A stretch of DNA of 64,000 nt. Origin: Astragalus membranaceus. Taxonomy: Eukaryota; Streptophyta; Magnoliopsida; Fabales; Fabaceae. Of the stretch, positions 22,860-33,184 are shown one piece after another. The notes beneath the pieces were generated by a model, which was not told where the DNA came from, made no database searches, and saw only the letters and a list, made by a program, of their open reading frames with translations. Location: positions 52,682,751-52,746,750 of the forward strand of contig CM076851.1 in assembly GCA_039519185.1 (NCBI GenBank), given 5' to 3'. Within the stretch, counting starts at the first letter, position 1. Every line of letters begins with the position of its first letter. The position numbers and the translations under genes are program-made.

Positions 22860-25383
22860 TGTAACACCCCAGTATTTCTAACATGTAGAGACACTGAAAG
22901 TGCACAGATGCGGAATATTCAGAGGACACAGTTCCTGTTTAAGTTTTGGACATACAAACTTTTTCCGAGACAAAACATAATCGGAAATAACATTACTTCA
23001 TAAAATAGAAGTTTATCGGTTTCATACCGAATGGATTACAATATCCAAGTCCAAATACCAAACAGAAACATTAAACGGTTCATATAACTCATAATCAATA
23101 CAAGTTTATACAACCAATTAGGATAACAAAAGTACAAGGGATCAAATGACTAAGTCTTCAGCACCTCCAAGAGTAGACCAACTACTCGTGCACAATAGTC
23201 TTCCTTTTTCCCTGCTTCTCTGAAAAACAACAAATATGGATAGGGTGAGATAACATTATCTCAGTGAGTCCTACCGTGCCCCCTCACTGACACTCGGTTT
23301 AATTTATTAAACCGTTATAACAAAAGCTGACATAACAATGTCTTATTTATTAATTGAAATGCCGACCGTGCAACAACCACTAATCCCGGCAATTCGTATT
23401 CATAATTATTAATCGAAACGCCGACTGTGCAAGAACCACTACTCCCGGCGAATCGTGTGTTTAACTTAGCATAAACTGGCCGTGCAAGAACCACTAATCC
23501 CGGTAACCCGTGAGTTGACCACACCAAAACACATTCATGGCCTAGGGTGAGGGCTCATGACTTCCCTTCCTAGTATGCTACTTGTCGGGTCGTCACCCAA
23601 CGCAATACGTATGACAATACGCATCAAGTTCTCGAGAGTCAGATAATTTATATCTTTTCGATCACCAAATGGATCAATTACATAAGCTCATTAGATAATT
23701 TATATCTTATTGATCTATAACCCGTTTTGATGAATCTATAAACATCCGGCATTATAATCATATACGGCTGACATATATATATAAATATTTATCCATTCTA
23801 TTCATCAGACGGTGTACTCACACGTATACTAGGATTTTGGTTTTTCGATCAATATACCTTTCAACTTCTTTTCAAAATTAAGAGTTGAACAAGTTCGAAA
23901 TAAGGTTTTCAGTGAGGCAATCCCTTTTTGAATGGTTGAGAAAGAAATTAGAAAGGGTTCGGGATCAAACGGAGCAACAAAACGAGAAAACGGAAGCCGG
24001 TAACAGAACTACACACACGACCCGTGCCCAGGGGCGCACGACCCGTGCGTGGTGCACTACTCAGGACCCATCTACCAGAAGGAAACGCACGATCCGTGCC
24101 CAGGGGCGCACGACCCGTGCGTCCCGTTCGGTTTCCAATTCTTCCAACCAGAAGCAGGCGCATGATCCGTGCCCAGGGGCGCACGGTCCGTGCGACCTGT
24201 GTCTGTTACCAGAATTTCTCACTTTTCTCATTTTCGCTCTCCGTTCTCGTCCGATTCGATTTCTAATTTCAATCACCTGAAACTCAAAAAATTCCCAGAA
24301 TATATATTTCTAGTAGTACACAATTCATTTCATTTCAACGATTTAAATCAAAATCTCATTAAACCGTAAAACACCGTTTTGACTCAAAAACGCTTTTCAG
24401 TTCTAAGTCTTTCGTAAACAGAAAATGTGACCAAGGGATTCCATATCGAAAACAAATTCAGAATATCAAAATACCCTATCGTGAGTAGAACTCACCGTTA
24501 CACCGAAGTTCGAGAGTTGGATCGAAAGCAAAGTCACCGAAACGAAAAGTACACGAACGATCCCCGCTAGAACTCGAACCGATCTCCAAACGGCAATCTC
24601 CACCACTAGAGCGCCTGAAACAGCAACCTAGTCCTTCACAACTTCCTCCAAGTCGAAAATGCAAGCTTGACACTCCACTTCCCACAACTACAACATGACA
24701 TGCAGCACCATTAAAGTTCAAAACTCCATTATTTCTCTTGGAGCTTCAAGGGGGGTTGAACATGGTAGTGGATGATCTAGGGGGAGTTAGCTTCTGAAAG
24801 TGGTACCATTGAAAAGAGGATGAAAAATGAGAGAAAGAGGTGTGAAGAAAGCTTACATGCAAGAGGGGATGATGGTGATGGTAGCCTCTCCCTCTCCTTC
24901 TCCCTTCGCCTCCCTCTTCTTTCTCCCTTCCTATTTCTTTCTCTTCTTCAGCTGGTCACTTGATAAGTGAGAGGGTGAGGGAGGGTCCAGGTGTGTATGG
25001 GCTGAGGGGGATTTTTAAAGGATGGTGAAAAGGCCATTTTGCCCTTGGCCCATAAAATGATAGTTTAGGTGTTGGAAATCTCCTTCGGTACAAAACTTTC
25101 TCGATTAATCCGGTTCCAATCCGTATCTCTCAATTCTTTCGGTTCTTAATTAATTATAACCTTCAAAATTATATTTTAATAACTAGGGGTGTGAAAAGAC
25201 AGATTTTCCCTTAGGCTCCAATTCCTCATTTTACTATGAATAGGCCACCCTTTAATGGAGGAAAGGGTTTTCTTGATAATTTCCCCGACATATAAGTCCC
25301 CGAGATACGACTAATTATTCCCACAAATAATTAATCGGTCTTAGGTATCATAGTACGAGTCTTTAAAATTCTGGGATGTTACA
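22860..25383 (-). repeat. Tekay 5' LTR
   Basis: 2524 bp, nearly identical to 15736-18260. The same arrays lie at about 23345-23515 and 24005-24195. This is the promoter LTR for the minus-strand gag-pol gene. Confidence 0.9.
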
Positions 25384-25388
25384 GTCTT

Positions 25389-27115
25389 GATCCTTTTCGC
25401 ATTACGCATTGTGCATGCATACACGCACACCCACACATAACATGTATTGCTTCAATAAAAGTGCCAAAATGTCGGCTTCATCATTACCAAAAGTCTGTCT
25501 GCATCCCAATCAATCATATCATATCATCGCACCATGTATTTATGCACTTCCTTTCATTCACCATAGTGTTTGCATCAAAAATATTACATATCCATCATAT
25601 TCACATTCTCATTTCATGCATTCATCAAATACCAAAAAGGAAATAAAGCGAAAAGACAAAAAATCATTCCACATCCCGACAAACGTCCAATCATTGCACC
25701 GTACATCAAGTCATACAGCTACCACAACTCTTGCATCTAAGCATTACGTATGCACATTCATTCATTCATAAAAATGGGCAAAAAAGGGAAAGCAAGAAGA
25801 GACAAAAATCAACCACATTGTATAAATCATTCCATCATGCAGCCATGCATCTACCATAGCACCTGCATCTAAGCAGTACATTTGCATTCACATGTCATTC
25901 GCATACACGGCTCATCAATTTTTCATTCCGACCAGCTCCAGCATCCGCAATCCACAAGTTCTTGTAGTTCATTTTCTCACCACATTACATACATGCACAC
26001 ATATAACATTATTTTTGCTTCGATAGATGTGCCATGTGTTGGTCCCATCATTGCCAAAAACTTCCTACATCACTAATCATATCATTTACCAAGCATTCAG
26101 GTGTTTCCTTTTATTCACCATAGCATTTGCATATAATCATTACAATCGCATTCATATCTTATCCACATACACAGCTTATCAACTTCATTAGCCCATCAAC
26201 TTTAGCATCCATTATCTGCCACATCTCATTCACTACCCCAGCAAACACCAATTGTCGCACACGCTTGCATGCGCGCATGCTCCATTCATTGCATTGTTAA
26301 GACATGCCAAATATAGATAGTTCTTCCTTATCAAGAAAATGTATTTATTAGGTATGCCCGGGTAAATACGCCAAGTACCGATCCCTATATCCCATCCCTC
26401 GAAATTGGCGTCCAAGCGCCAACCCCATATCGCAATTCGGATCACCAAGCTGATCCTTCAGACCCCCAGCGGTCTTTCAGACCCCCATCGCTCCTTCAGA
26501 CCAACAATTGGTCCATCAATCCAGATCGCACGCCGCGTTATCGAGCAACAGACGAATCATCCGACCCCAGGTCCTTCAGTTCAGTTCGAATTAACATGTC
26601 AAAGCAACGACTTCGAACTCTACCTTCAGATCACTACGTCGACACTGAGCGCGACGGATCATCCGACCCCAGGTCCTTCAGACTAGCTGTGTCAGCCTAA
26701 GACATAGTGGACGTTCTTTGAGGTGAGCAAATCAGGTCAACGACCTGATCTTGACCCCCATGGCTGCTCGAAAAAGGCCAACATCAAGCAGACCGTTTTA
26801 CTAGTACCATTACTGGTTTACGCTCCATCAGACCATCCTGGTCCATCAAGGCCCAGGAAGCCTCTCAGACCCCTCGGTCCTTCAGTTTAACTCCAATCAA
26901 TGCGCCAAGCATCGACTGCGAATTAGACCATCAGAGCCCCAGTGATCCTTATTTACTTTTGTTCTATGTCAACCCAATTTTTCAAGAATTTCCAAAAAAA
27001 AATAAAAATCATAGTCTTGACAAAATTAGTGTCTTTTTATCTTTATTTCTATTTTCCTCGAGAAATTTGGAAACCCTTCATATTTCCTAGTAAAATATAA
27101 ATAAAGAGCGACAGC
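25389..27115 (+). other. Interior of the Ogre-like element, third segment (non-coding)
   Basis: Continues after the Tekay insertion. 25400-26330 is again full of TGCAT words. 26430-26960 carries repeated phrases of the type 'ccttcagacccc' and 'gatcatccgaccccagg' (for example near 26457, 26474, 26491, 26563, 26658 and 26875). 26940-27115 is AT-rich and ends 'gagcgacagc', the probable polypurine tract before the 3' LTR. No frame resembles gag or pol. Confidence 0.6.
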
Positions 27116-27567
27116 TGTCATACCCTAATTTTGTCCAGCTAATTGAAAAAATCCAAAAAAAGTTTTTTACTCTCGTCCTGCCACGTGTTGTTTTAATCAC
27201 GTGCGCATATCTTTAACGCTCGTCGTGCGAAGCTTATTTTGGTACTCGTTTTTTGTTGATATTGCTTATTATCATAAAATATAAAAATAAATAAAATGTA
27301 ATACAAAATCAGCTGAATAGCCAAAGTTTTTATTATTACATAACCAAGTCCTTTTACACATATAGACAAAAATAAAAAAGGATAATAGTACAAAAAAAAA
27401 TTAAAATCAATTCAAAAGAGAGAAGGAGGCGCAACAGTAGCTGGCAGCCCTAGCCAATGCTGTCCTTTGAGGCCAGCTGTTGTCCTTTTGATTCTTCCTC
27501 TTGATGTTGTCCTTTCTCCATGCCAGCTGTTGTCCTTTTCCTTATTCAAATGGTCGTCCTTCCCCAA
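27116..27567 (+). repeat. Ogre-like 3' LTR, first segment
   Basis: Nearly identical to 4105-4540 apart from an extra 21-base phrase near 27468. It stops abruptly within 'ttccccaa', where minus-strand gypsy pol begins. The rest of this LTR up to the equivalent of about 9251 is missing, and only its end survives at 46346-46593. Confidence 0.85.
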
Positions 27568-28194
27568 GGACTACGTTTGACAGCCAGGTGGTGTACTTAA
27601 TTTCTTTTACGAAATTTGCCTCCACGAGGTCCTTCACAACCTTCACAGCGGCTTCGGCTTTCTCTCCCTTCTGGACTCTTCTTCTCTGGGCGACCCACTT
27701 AGTGTCGGGATTAACGGCCAAGTGGTGACAGGCTACCTCAGGTGGTATCCCTGGCATGCCAGCTGCAGACCAGGCAAACAGGTCCGCATTCTCCCTTAGG
27801 CAGATGGTAAGTTTCTCTTTGACCTCCTCGGGGAGGTCGGAGCCTATATTGATAGTCTTAGTGGGGTCTTCTCCTAACTGGATGGAGGTGAAGGCGCCAT
27901 CTGGCTCGGGCCTCTTCATGCGCTTTTTGAGTTCCTTAGCGAGGGTGGAATCTTCCTCCTCTTCCTCACTGTCCGGATCATATCTGGCATCTAAGTCTGC
28001 CAAGTTTATTTCAGCTTCTCTCCCGGATTCCCCGCAGGATTTTCTTACTTTCGTAGCCTCTTTTTCATCCTTGAGGCTCATGTAGTAACATCTACGTGCT
28101 GCGTCCAGATCTACCTTGAGGGTCACAACCTTATTCTCTAAATTGTGGAATTTCATTTTCAGGTGAACCGTTAAGGTTACTGCCCCCAGCTTGC
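27568..28194 (-). pseudogene. Tat/Retand-type gypsy pol fragment (protease end to start of RT)
   Basis: The minus-strand frame reads through a block with GAVTLTVHLKMKF and ARRCYYMSLK, typical of the region after the Tat/Retand protease. It continues through an acidic linker, then CLRENADLFAWSAAGMPGI and HHLAVNPDTKWVAQRRR, and ends in EANFVKEIKYTTWLSNVV, the start of reverse transcriptase. The frame is open but cut at both ends: on one side by the Athila LTR at 28195, on the other by Ogre-like LTR sequence at 27567. No catalytic residues remain. Confidence 0.8.
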
Positions 28195-29666
28195 TGTTGT
28201 GCGAAAAGGTGATGTGCAAGTATACACAATCGCAACAAGTAATATAATGATATGTAAAGTTCGTTCCCACAGGGATTGGAATTAATCTAAGAAGTTTAAG
28301 TGATTAGAAGCTTAGTGAAAAGAATTGAGTACAAAATAAAGGTAAAGAGTTGTAAACATTATAAGTTGTGATAAAACAGTATTAAGTTGAAGTAGTTTAA
28401 AAGGTGAGTTGGATAGCTCAGTAGTTGTGTAAATTCCCAAGAGTAATGTTCAAATAATATTTAGACGTTGTAGCGTTAAGCGCTGTAGCGCTTAAGAATC
28501 CGTAGACGCTGTAGCGCTTTGGTAGCGTGCCTTTCAGTGACTTTCGTCAGGGTTATGTTACAAGACTCCTATGTCTAGGCTCTAAATAAGTTTTACCCCT
28601 GTATATTAAGCTCTTACAACATTTGCCTTATGAACTATTACTCCCCTATGTCTAGAGTTAAGTAGTGCTTCCTTTAAATGTCTTTAAAGGGTTTTCATTC
28701 ATATCATTCCTTGAGTTCTCTTTGTGAACCATGTCTGTACCCACAAAGTTACCTTGATTTAGTTGATCATTCCCAAACCAAGATTGAAAGCATTATGACA
28801 CAAGGAATAAAACACAAACATCATAATATTATACAAAAGTTACTCAAGGTTCATTACACACCAAGAACAATCCAACTACAACAAAGTTAGCTCATCACAA
28901 GTTCCATCAACATAATACAACTAAAGAGTATGTATTACCGTATGAAGACAAGAGAAGAGTGGTTGCAAAAGATACACTCCAATGATCCCAAGTAGCATAC
29001 AAAGGATGAAGTTGAGGCGTGAGCAAAACCTTGGATGAAGATTAGAAAACTATGCTAAAAATAAAAGCTTAAAAGGTAGTATAACAATGGAGAAAAGCTA
29101 CTATGTCATAAGAAGTTCTTCTTCCAAGTTACAACTACTTGTGTCTACGTACATTGCTCAATGATGAAGCAAAAATATATTAATCTAAAACTAACTAAGT
29201 CTTAATAGAATAATAATATCACATGATGATCATAAGACTTAGATATTATCCTTAAAGTACTTTACAAAAAGTGCTAATGATGGAATACACCAACTATCAC
29301 ATGGGTTCCATTTAGGAGGCGCCAAGTGTAATTTAGCATCCACTTGGAAGTCAAAATATCCAGCTGAGAGGAAGAGATAAGGGTGGTGACTCATCATGTC
29401 CTCAAGTGGTCACACAAATATCTCAATGGTCAGCCGTCATATAACGCTGTAGCGCTTCCTTGATAGCATACCGCTGCAGCGCTAAAGCAAAACATCAAAC
29501 ATATTCACAAAGGCATTGACTATGCCCAAGGTTTAGGGAATTGACTTATAACCTATATTTACTCTAATATTCATATATTCACATATTTAAGTACTAGAAT
29601 TACTTGAAAACTAAGCTTGACTTAAGTATTAGGAGCATAAATAACCTATATTAAATAGAGTTATCA
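28195..29666 (-). repeat. Athila-type 3' LTR
   Basis: 1472 bp. On the minus strand it runs TGATAACTC...CACAACA. It holds the decamer palindrome at 28481, 28507, 29445 and 29472, plus a one-mismatch copy at 28467. The stretch has no gene. The first 340 bases match 45079-45518. Confidence 0.9.
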
Positions 29667-30838
29667 CACCCCCAAACTTAAACCATTGCTTGTCCCCAAG
29701 TAATGACACTTGAACAAGACAAACTGATCATATAACTAGCTGCAGCTTTTAAATTAAACAGAATTTATGCATAAGCTAATTCTTATCATTTTCACATATC
29801 ATTATGGTCCACAATTCAAATAGAATCATTACTGCTCAATTGTGAGTGTGTGATAGCAAAGCTTAACTTAGTTCTTAGTTAATTTCAGAATTTCTCTAAG
29901 GTTTTGGGAAGAATGGATTTCTTTTGGGTTAGGCAAAGAATGTTTTCAAAAAGAAGAGTGGGATAACAATTTCACAGAAGATCTGAGGGGCTTCAAAGCA
30001 CATCAAAGGGCTTTAATTAGGCATTTTTCAGAATATTGGTCAATGCACAAATTTTTGGCCTGGTGATCAAACGCTGTAGCGCTTCAAAGTCAGTAGACGC
30101 TGTAGCGCTGGATTTTGATGATCAAAACTAGATGCTATCTTCATTACTGAGCTCCTTATTTGCATTTTCTTTTCATGCTTTTTGGAATAGCTCAGCAATT
30201 TATTTAAGATATTTTGCAACTTTTTACAAGACCATATTCATTTTTATTTCATTTTGCATTGACCAAACTATCATCTTTGTTCCTAGCCTTAACATAACCG
30301 ATGCACCCCCAAACTTAGCTTTAAAACAACTCTCAATTTTTAATAAAAACTTGACTAACCCTTGGTTATCCTAGACTAACTTTATCCTTAGATTACCCCT
30401 AGCTAACTAGCTATAGGTTCTTCACTAAGCTTGGATTTTGTGTAAAAGCAGCAATAAAACCATTTCATTGTTTACACAAGGCTGCCCTACTCAAAAATTC
30501 TTATTTACTTTTTTAATTTGGCTATATAACTTCAGCTTTTGCTTACTAAGAAATTTAAAACATGCAGCTAATCATATTTCCTATTCAAGCATACAAAATA
30601 TATAAAACATGCAACACATGCAAATCATGGCATAATTATAATTAATTATACTTAATATTTAAAAACATAATTGTACTTAATTTAAAACATTATTTAATAA
30701 CCATAAGGTCCTCCCCCAGAACTTAAATTTGGCAGTGTCCTCACTGCTTGATGGACAATAAAAGGGAGAGGCCTTAGAACAACAAAAACAAAGTTCAAAG
30801 ATCATAACCGGCATGAGAAGCCAACAAGTCTTGCCTTT
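29667..30838 (-). other. Athila-type 3' untranslated region with polypurine tract
   Basis: A purine tract AAGTTTGGGGGTG (minus strand, 29667-29679) sits directly before the 3' LTR. Between it and the extra ORF is 1.1 kb of AT-rich DNA without a convincing frame. A second 'acccccaaactta' phrase occurs at 30304-30316, possibly a second central-type purine tract. Two decamer palindromes lie at 30072 and 30098. Confidence 0.7.
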
Positions 30839-32676
30839 TTAGGCCTTCTTGAGCCTCTTACTGGCTCTTGAAGGGGCTGGGGCTCCTTTGGTTGCCTTTT
30901 TCTTCTTTGGTTGAGGTGGAGTATTCTTCTCTGCCGCTACAGCGGTTGGTGGCGCTGTAGCGCTTGACTCCTGCACTGCTGCCTCATCTACTTGCTCTTG
31001 CTCCTGCTCTTTTTCTTCCAGTACTGGCTCTTTTCCATCCTCCAAATTCACTAGCTCCTCAGCAGCCTCCTTCTCACTTTCCTCCTCGGTCAGAATTGCC
31101 TCAGGCATTGTGTCACTAGGTACTGCAGACATAGTTGCTGCAGCATCTACTGTCTGAACACCTTCTTCTGGGTGCTCAGCCAGTTTGACTCCTGGGTTTC
31201 TTCTTGCTTTGGTGTATGATTGATAAACTTTCTTAGGCTGCTCAGTTGGTTTTTCTTGGCTGATTGGATGCTTTTGCTCAGGCTTCTTTGGTGTGGCTTG
31301 TTTGGCAGGTGTTTTCTGGGGTGTTAGTTTGGTTGGTTCAGGGATGGGGGTTGGGGTTGATGGTGGATTGGCTTTGGCAGGGGGGTTTTTGGTTTCTTTG
31401 GGCTTGGGGTTGGATCACACTGAATTTCTTCTGCTTCTCCATCTTCTTCACTTTCAGATTCTTCTTCAGTACCACTCTCCTCACCTAATGATTCCTCATC
31501 CTCCTGCTTCTCCATCTCTTTCATGACTGCAATGGTTTCTTCTTCATCTTCCTCACTTATATTTTCAATGTCATCAGAATCTAAACTGTCCTCCTCTACC
31601 ACAGCTTGTTGCACTTTCTTTGCTGGGCTAGGCTTTGCTCTCTTTGCTGGGCTAGTCACAGCTTTCTTCTTTTCTTTCCTAACTCCCTTTTTCTCTACTT
31701 TTTCAACTGGCTCTTCCTCCAATAGCCAATCAGGGAATTTAGGTGGGGAAATGGATGTCTTCCCTTTTGATATCTAGGCATACATTGCTTTTTCCCAATC
31801 AAATTTTTCCTTCACAAATTTGCAGAGAACTTGCTGCTTCAGCTCTAGGCGCTGCAGCGCTACAGAGTCTAGAGACGCTGTAGCGGCAGGTTTCTGCTTA
31901 ACCTTAAAAATACATGGAAATGCCCCCAGAGGGGATCTTCTCTCTTCTTTGATTTCAACTTCTACATCAGCTTCCAGGCATAGATCAGTAATTAAACAAG
32001 GAAAATACAAGTTACCTCCTTTCTTGATTCTGCATTTTTCTATCTCCTTCACAATTAGCCTTCCTACATCTATCTTCTCTCTAGCCATTATTGCATCAAT
32101 AACAATGAGCCTCTCCTTTTCCACGAAGGTTGTGTGAGATGTAGGCAGCAGAGAGTGTTTGATGAAACTACACCATAAGTTCAGATGGAAAATATCAGCC
32201 CCAAATTTGTCCCATGTAGCTCCTTCCACACAAATTCTTCTTCTAACAGCCTCCATTTCTTCATCTCCCCAGTTCTGAACTTTGATTTCCAACGCCTTTC
32301 CATGATAGCCTAGATGGAAAATATCATTGATGGTTCTGGAGTTGAAATTAACAGTTTCACCTCTTACCAGTGAGTGTGTTTGAGGCTTTCCTTCCTTAGG
32401 CTCCTCAATGCCAGCATAGAACTCTCTTACCAAGGACGTCATGTATTCCTTACGATGCTTAATGAAGTTCTCCCAACCTAGCGCTGTGACAGCGGTTGAG
32501 AAAGCTTCAGGAGCGCTGTCTGTCTTGAACCCCCTTTCAGCAGTGGAGTCCATTTTCCAAAACCTCTGAGGATCTGGAGTTGGTTTGGCCATGGCGGTTT
32601 TGGCAGGATTGGAGGGTTCTGGTTTCGTAGTAGCTCCTTTGCCAGATCGTTTTAGGGCAGCTTGCTTTTTGGTCAT
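30839..32676 (-). pseudogene. Athila env-position ORF (putative plant transposon protein domain), broken
   Basis: The first 300 codons (32676-31774) contain ALGWENFIKHRKEYMTSLVR, VNFNSRTINDIFHLGYH and DIFHLNLWCSFIKHSLLPT. These are typical of the domain named 'putative plant transposon protein' found downstream of pol in Athila elements. An in-frame TAG follows AMYA. The same frame then continues with a Lys/Glu-rich, highly acidic segment (31722-31324). After a shift near a G-run (about 31380) another Glu/Gln- and Ala/Pro-rich segment ends in a basic tail RASKRLKKA (31132-30839). I see no signal peptide or clear membrane anchor, so an envelope role is doubtful. The decamer palindromes at 30935, 30953, 31850 and 31876 lie inside this region and mostly encode Ala-x-Ala. 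Confidence 0.75.
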
Positions 32677-33184
32677 GGTTGGTTAAGAGCTCTGCGTATA
32701 TGTTTCTAGTTGTTGGGAAATGTTGGTGTGCGTTGGGACGAAGGAAGAAGAAAGGATGGAGGTTATGAATGGTGAGTGGTAACGATTGAGAGTAGTTTCA
32801 GAGAGCAAGGAGAGAGAAAGAAAGAGAAAATGGTAGCGTGGGGAGTTGTAGATATTAAAGTGACCGTTTGTGAGTGAAGTGGGAGAGAGAAAAGAAACTG
32901 TTGATTGGACAAGTGCAGGTCAGTAGGTGCACGTGCAGCTCAGGCTAGGGATGAGGGTACAGTGCCAGCTCACCCTGAGCAAGATTTTTATTTTTTTGTT
33001 TGACCACACCCAGCCCTGATTTAACACAACCGCTACAGCGCTCTTGTAATAAGTAACCGCTACAGCGTTTATCCTAATTTCCTGCATAGAGAATAAACAT
33101 ACAAACAGAAAATTTGTTAGAATCATTGGGGTGCCTCCCAAGAGCGCTTGCTTTAAAGTCTGCAGCCAGACTTTCTCTTTCAAA

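Larger units (their letters stand above)
15736..25383 (-). mobile_element. Complete Ty3/gypsy element, Tekay (chromovirus) type, TSD GTCTT
   Basis: 9648 bp. LTRs of 2525 bp (15736-18260) and 2524 bp (22860-25383) both start TGTAACACCC and end GGATGTTACA. The exact target duplication GTCTT is at 15731-15735 and 25384-25388. On the minus strand the 5' LTR is followed two bases later by TGGTATCAGAGC (initiator tRNA-Met site). A purine tract (AAGTTGGGGAGAT) precedes the 3' LTR. One 1.47-kaa gag-pol frame fills the interior. By eye the LTRs differ at about twenty positions, so the insertion is young, but the integrase carries a catalytic-site change. Confidence 0.95.

Noticed and set aside
30839..32676. 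A true envelope glycoprotein in the Athila-type element
   Set aside because: I see no signal peptide, no convincing transmembrane anchor and no cysteine pattern. The N-terminal part fits the putative plant transposon protein domain and the rest is charged low-complexity sequence.
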